Shown here: positions 59,046 to 64,000 of the stretch, in pieces
Position numbering within the stretch: position 1 is the first letter of the stretch
Layout of the letters: each line of letters begins with the position of its first letter
NCBI RefSeq assembly: GCF_035582795.1
Contig: NC_134370.1
Span: 48,967,501-49,031,500, forward strand
Source: Mycteria americana
Lineage: Eukaryota; Chordata; Aves; Ciconiiformes; Ciconiidae
Length of the DNA stretch: 64,000 bases
Direction of reading: 5' to 3'
Program-made: the position numbers and the translations under genes
Notes under the pieces: generated by a model
Seen by the model: only the letters and a program-made list of their open reading frames with translations
Databases searched by the model: none
What the model was told of the DNA's origin: nothing

Positions 59046-61939
59046 CCCTGAAGAATTATCTGTTGTAGCTGCTCTGGGGGGTGTTTGCACCTAACATCAT
59101 TGCTAAATCATTGTGTCTGCGTGTGGTTTTTATCAGAGATGGGGAAAAAATTTGAAAGAAGCTATCTAGTCCCTGAATTAGCCTTTGCCCTTTTGTATCT
59201 ATTGACTGGATAGGGATGCAGACGTCAACTGTGAACCAAAATGATACCTGCCCATCTGGGTGCTCCAGTCAGGAAATGAACAGGCTGGGCCCTTGGGGAA
59301 AGCCAGGGTGGGTCTTTCCCAAGGGAGTGAAGTCAAACTTCGCCTATGATGATCCTTTTCAGCTTGAAAATTAACCGACTAGCATGAAAAAATTGGGAAA
59401 TCCTGTGAGCCCTTGGGCCAGACCAGCCAGGGCTCTCCTAGTCTAGCCTTTCCTTGGAAACGTGATTCTGCTCCTGGGGGGAATGGAAGCAAACTGGGGC
59501 GCTCGAACACGTCGCTGTAGCAGAGCACTGCTGACCCAGAGAGTTTATTTTTAACTAGACCCAGTCAAATTTAAGGCGTTCAGTACAGAATGTGCATCCT
59601 GTCTATGGGGGCAACCTTCAGACTGCTACGCACAAGGGAAGAGGTTATTGGGGTATGTTTGCTTTCCTTATCTATTAATACCACACAAATAAAAACCTCT
59701 GAACTTTCCCCTTTTTGGCTCTTCCACTGACAGAGATCCGGGGATTCAGAGCTTTTGGGGATCAAGTCGAAGGATCCTCATGTGAGCAGAGCTTGTGGCT
59801 CACACAAAGGGCCGTAGTGGTACCGTGGTCATGAACTTTGCATTTTGCTGGTGAAGTCTTTGTGGTGTGACCTGCATCGTTTGCTCACATTCTGAGCATG
59901 GTGAAAGCTATCCACCTATCAGAGAATCTTACTTTAAGCTTATTGAAGGTAGTAGAAGAGATGCTTCTTGGTTTCCATGAGTTTTGTAGTGACCGTTGTT
60001 TCTCCTGCTTACAGAGAAATATGTGTTCTGGCAGTTGCAGCTATAACTCAACCTTGGGGCTCTGCTCTGGCTCTGCTATGGATATCTTGTGTGGTTGGAG
60101 TTGTTTATCCTTCCTCCTAGTCTGTGACTTGGCAATGCAGAAAACCCGACAGTAAGGTTCCTCATACCAGGTCAAAACACCATGTCCTTGAATAGAGTGT
60201 TCATCTGTTACAAGTCTGGTTTGGTGGCTTAAGCTGCTCCAGAAACGTTGGCAGGTATCGTCTGGCTTCTCCTGGCACCAGAGAGTGGGCAAAAGGCGTA
60301 CAGCGTACGCTGCAGAGTGCAAGCTCTAGTAATTCAGCAGAAAGGAGGTAACGTGGCATTTTTAGATTCTGAACTTACTCCAGGTTGCCTGATAACACAC
60401 GGAGCTGACACCAGTCTTAGTGGGCTGATCTGTAAGGCAGGAAGAAACTGCTAAGACTACAGAGTTGCCTCTCAGGCTTGTTGAGAGGCTTAAATTAAGG
60501 CTTGCAAAGAATTTGCAGATCCCTGAATAAAGGGAGCTAATTCTTTGTCCTGCAAATATATAGGACAGCAATGGAAATGTGTAGCTGAGCAGAGCCTGAG
60601 GGAATGAGGGAGCACTTCACAGCAGCCGAAAAACCCACAAAGAAAACTCCTCCGTAGAGGACACCGCTGCCAGTCTGTCTCATCTCTGCTGCAGAAACAG
60701 ATACTAATTGTGCCACTAAATGATCCTCTGCATAATTGCTGTGATTTCTAATTGGAGGCAGGTCATGATAGCTTTACAGGTTGGGATAAACCTGTGCCCA
60801 AACCGCCTTTCCTTCAGGCCAAATAGAAGAAACAGTTAAGTTCCTTTTCGGAGGCAGAGGGCTGAAGCAAGAGCAGCTTCCACCCGTAGCACAGGCACCT
60901 GTCCCCACCCATGGCCAGGTAGGTGCAGGCAGCCTGCGGGCAGGAACGCTTTGCTGGCTGCTTGCTGTGGAAAAGCAGCAGAAAGACAAGCCGGGAGAAG
61001 CCCTGTCTGCTGTCACACGAGTCGTTTGGCTGTAGGAGGGGACTTTGGGACAATGCCTTTCTAGGACGAGGCTTGGGGCGATGAGCGAAGGACCTGATTC
61101 AAAACCAGGGCTTTGTGCAGGCTCGGTAAATAGGCACCGCCAGCCTCCCCAGGATGGCCGGGTGCCGCTTAGCCACCGAGGTCGCCAAGAGGTGTCGAGT
61201 GATGAATTCCTCGAGGCAGACAGACTGACATCTCCATCCCTTGCTGTTTTGCCTGTGTTTCAGGTTTGCAGGGGAGGCCTGAGATGCTGCCTGTGTGCTT
61301 TTTCTTTTCCTTCAGCTCTTCTTTTTAAGCTGCACGCTGATTTTTTTGTTTCACTTTCCCGTGAAACTCTCTGATGACTGAGGCAGCATCCCTGTGAAAC
61401 CTGCTGCGTTGCAATTTCATTCATGCTGCTCAAAACTGTTTCTCTCGGCACTGGCTTGGGAGTGATAAACAGCTGGGACAAAACTCAGCTAAGGCAGCAG
61501 CCCTCCTCCTTTCCTGCGCTTAGACCCAGCCTTGCCTGGGCTCAGATGTGACTCTCAGCATCCATTTCTCCAGCTGCTTCCCCCCATCCCAAACTTGATG
61601 TGGTCCCTTTGCTGCTTGGCTTCGTGGGGCACTGGAGGAGGATGGAGGTGCCGTGGTGCTGCTTTGCATCCAGATGGGCCGGCTCTGAGTGTGGTGCTTT
61701 GGTCAGGAGTTGTCTCTCCAGATGTCAAGTCCCTCCGCTGTCACTTGGGATGGGAGGTGCGTCATTCCACGTGCCTGTCCCATCCCACGCCTTTGTCCTG
61801 GGAGCCTGCAGCAAGACTAAAGGCACACATGAACAGATTGCAGAAAAAACTCAAATTAAAAAAAAAAAGTGACAAAACCTCCCTGCTTTTAGACTTTGAG
61901 CAGTCATGTCTCCGTGACACACCTGGTTTCAAGAGCCTG

Positions 61940-62215
61940 CGTGCAGCGGCTTCGCACCCCAGGGCTCCGGATTTGACACCTGCCTGCAGCGAGCGGGGCG
62001 GCGGGGTTCGCACCTCTGCGGTGCTGCCCGCCGCCCTGCCCGCCCGGCGAGCGGGGACCCTGCCTGCTTCGTATCTTCGAAAGCGCGGGGCGGCAGGAAG
62101 CATTTTTTTTTCCCCGACCGCAGCGGGCTGGGTGCTGAGAGAGGGCGGTGGCTGCCAGAGGGTGATGAATTGGTGGTGGCAAGTGAGAACGTGGGGGTGC
62201 TTGGCCAGGTAGGTG
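61940..62215. promoter_or_regulatory. GC-rich island, possible distal 5' exon/promoter
   Basis: A local CpG-rich patch in otherwise ordinary intergenic DNA, with GCGGGGCGGCGGGG- and CCCGCCCGGCGAGCGGGG-type sequence. A CAG|GTAGGT donor-like site lies at 62208. It could be the promoter and noncoding first exon of a gene to the right, but no transcript evidence exists here. Confidence 0.35.
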
Positions 62216-62297
62216 GGCTTTCCCTGCTCTGGCAGAATTAAAAATACCCAAATAAAGCCCTGATAAGTGAATCTTCCTTCTGTAAAGTTTACATGGT

Positions 62298-62340
62298 GAT
62301 TGCAAGACTAGTTATTGATTATATAGAGATTGCAAGACTA
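62298..62340. repeat. Direct repeat of GATTGCAAGACTA
   Basis: Two exact 13-bp copies at 62298-62310 and 62328-62340 (period 30 bp) in AT-rich sequence beside the GC island. Confidence 0.8.
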
Positions 62341-64000
62341 TAGCAGCAGGGGATTACTGTTACACGCTGGACCACGTCCCCCAAATCTGCTGCAAAGCTG
62401 GAGTATGGTGAGCTTGGCGAGCTGCAGGGTTCACCAGTGCTGCAGCTCCCAGCCCTGCCCTGCTCCCCATCCTCAGCCTAGCGACTCGCAACCTCTCTTT
62501 GAGTGATGGGCAAGTACTTTTTTAGTGGAAAAGGGAGGTGGTTCCTAGGTCTCGGGCTCCAAACCACTGCTGTTAGCAAAGGAACTGCTGATCCACCTAT
62601 TTGTAACCTGTTGTGTTATAGAAAGCCGGCTTTGGGGTTTATCCTGTCCACCCTGAACTCGTAGCATGTCCCGTTCAAAGCCACCCCGTTACACCTGTGG
62701 CATGGCCAGGGGGCTGAGAAAGATGCAGGGTGAGCACCGGGTGAGGGAGAGAGGTCACTATAAAATCATATATATTTGATTTTAACCTGCTCATCGGCGA
62801 GTCAGAGCCTTTACAGTGTCAGCCACTGTCTTGCTTCCCTGTTAACCCTCCGTTGATTCAGACATACAGCAGCGCTGTCTCACCCCGACAGGATGGTGTC
62901 ACATGGACGGCTGCTTGCATCCAACAGGGGAACGATGCCCCCATCTCCCCAACACCTCTTCCTAGACTAAAGCGGGGTAGCTGCAAATCCTGCTCCCTGC
63001 AAGCCTCTGGTCACGTTCAGCAGGTCCCGTAGCCCTGCGGGTGCCATTGGCAGCCCCGAGGCTCTCCCAGGCTCTCGGAGGGGTCGGCGCTGTATCTCTG
63101 CCGGGGAGATGGTTTGAGGTTTTTGGATTCAGTCTCCTTGCTGCTGGCTCATCGAGGCTCCTGCTCCACTTCCCCTTGGGTGTTGGGTCTTTCTGCTGCA
63201 AGCAGAGCCAGAGAAAGGGATCCAAAGGGATCACGGTGGTCCCGGCCCTTGCCTTCGTGGTTTTGCTTTCCATCTGCATCAGTTTTTCTGCCTCTCCAGC
63301 CCTCCCAAGTCAGGAGATGTTAGAAAGCAGCCGAGCCGCCCCAGCCTGCGATAAGGATGGTGCCGAAGGACCCGGCACCGCTCGGCACAGACTCCTTGGC
63401 ACCAACTATGCTGATAGCTTGGCTTTGGCGGTGACAACCTTGCAATTAAAACTTGCAGGTGCAGTGTTCTTGCCCTGGCCAGCAGCCTTGGTGGATAGTT
63501 TAAAAATTGTTTCCAGGAGTAATTGAGCTTAATTAGAAGCTTGAATTCCCTGGGGCTGTGCTGCTCAGTGGTTCTGTACTTGTCGGGAGTCATGCAGGGG
63601 CTGAAGATGCTCGGAGCGGGGAGACAAATAATGCAATCGGGGCAGCTGATCCCTGCTAGGTCTCACCCTGTTTGGGTTTTTGTTCCTGGGATGTCATGTT
63701 GTCCTTCAGATGGAGACTGGGATTCGTTTCTCTGGGAATCATGGCTTTAGCGTTATACTTCACTTTTCTGACTCTCTGGGGAGAAAACAGAGGATAAAGG
63801 GGACAGAACCAGTAGAAAGCCTTCATGCTGGCCAGGGAGATGAAGAATAAAGGCAACTTTTAGGCATGTAGTCATCGCAGTTAAGATAAAATCAATCTGC
63901 TCCTGACCCCAGGCTCCTGGGCTCTCTGGAGGCACTACAGAGAGATGGGCTCTGCTGTGGAGACCCATAAAATCGGGCTCCATCAAGTGCGATTGCAGCG

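Larger units (their letters stand above)
59046..64000. other. Intergenic right end
   Basis: About 5 kb in which I recognise no coding exon. In human the next gene is C15orf39; I searched the frames for its conserved N-terminus and saw nothing. A GC-rich island at 61940-62215 is listed separately. Open frames such as 63041-63526 have no recognisable domain. Confidence 0.55.

Noticed and set aside
63041-63526. 161-codon frame with a hydrophobic stretch
   Set aside because: No recognisable family, no promoter or splice context; chance frame in GC-rich DNA.

Overview
The window is bird nuclear DNA. It holds split vertebrate genes with canonical GT-AG introns, CpG-island promoters, a 3'-end CR1 LINE copy bearing the ATTCTATG-type tail, ancient MIR SINEs, and a solo LTR of a kind common in neoavian genomes. 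Gene content and order match the block on human 15q24 (SCAMP2-MPI-FAM219B-COX5A-RPP25-SCAMP5-PPCDC), which in chicken should lie on chromosome 10; that chromosome assignment is from general knowledge, not from this sequence. GC-rich, short-intron DNA with many simple repeats fits a small avian chromosome.

Layout. 1-3465: first coding exon and start of intron 1 of SCAMP2 (minus), leaving the window to the left. 3466-4080: a divergent CpG promoter shared with MPI. 4081-7137: complete MPI (plus, eight coding exons, 423 codons). 9169-12441: FAM219B (minus, six coding exons), convergent with MPI. 14626-21366: COX5A (minus, four coding exons plus a 3'UTR exon at about 13312). 24559-25209: RPP25 (minus, one exon). 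About 31790-40500: SCAMP5 (plus, 5'UTR exon plus six coding exons, long 3'UTR). About 41100-59045: PPCDC (plus, five coding exons, long introns carrying MIR and CR1 relics and an ERV solo LTR). 59045-64000: intergenic, with one GC-rich island that may be the 5' end of a gene further right.

The genes are housekeeping or membrane-traffic genes with no shared pathway: mannose-6-phosphate supply (MPI), respiratory complex IV (COX5A), tRNA 5' processing (RPP25), coenzyme A synthesis (PPCDC) and secretory-carrier membrane proteins (SCAMP2, SCAMP5). Their link is conserved synteny and, for SCAMP2/MPI and RPP25/SCAMP5, divergent arrangement.

I found no previously undescribed gene system. The observations most worth a check are promoter-level: two perfect TCTCGCGAGA palindromes at the SCAMP5 promoter, a dense CCTATAG-type motif cluster between SCAMP2 and MPI, and an AT-rich palindromic candidate enhancer between RPP25 and SCAMP5. 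A few splice-level features also stand out: a GC-AG intron in FAM219B, a TG repeat at a SCAMP5 acceptor, and a 3'UTR intron in COX5A.
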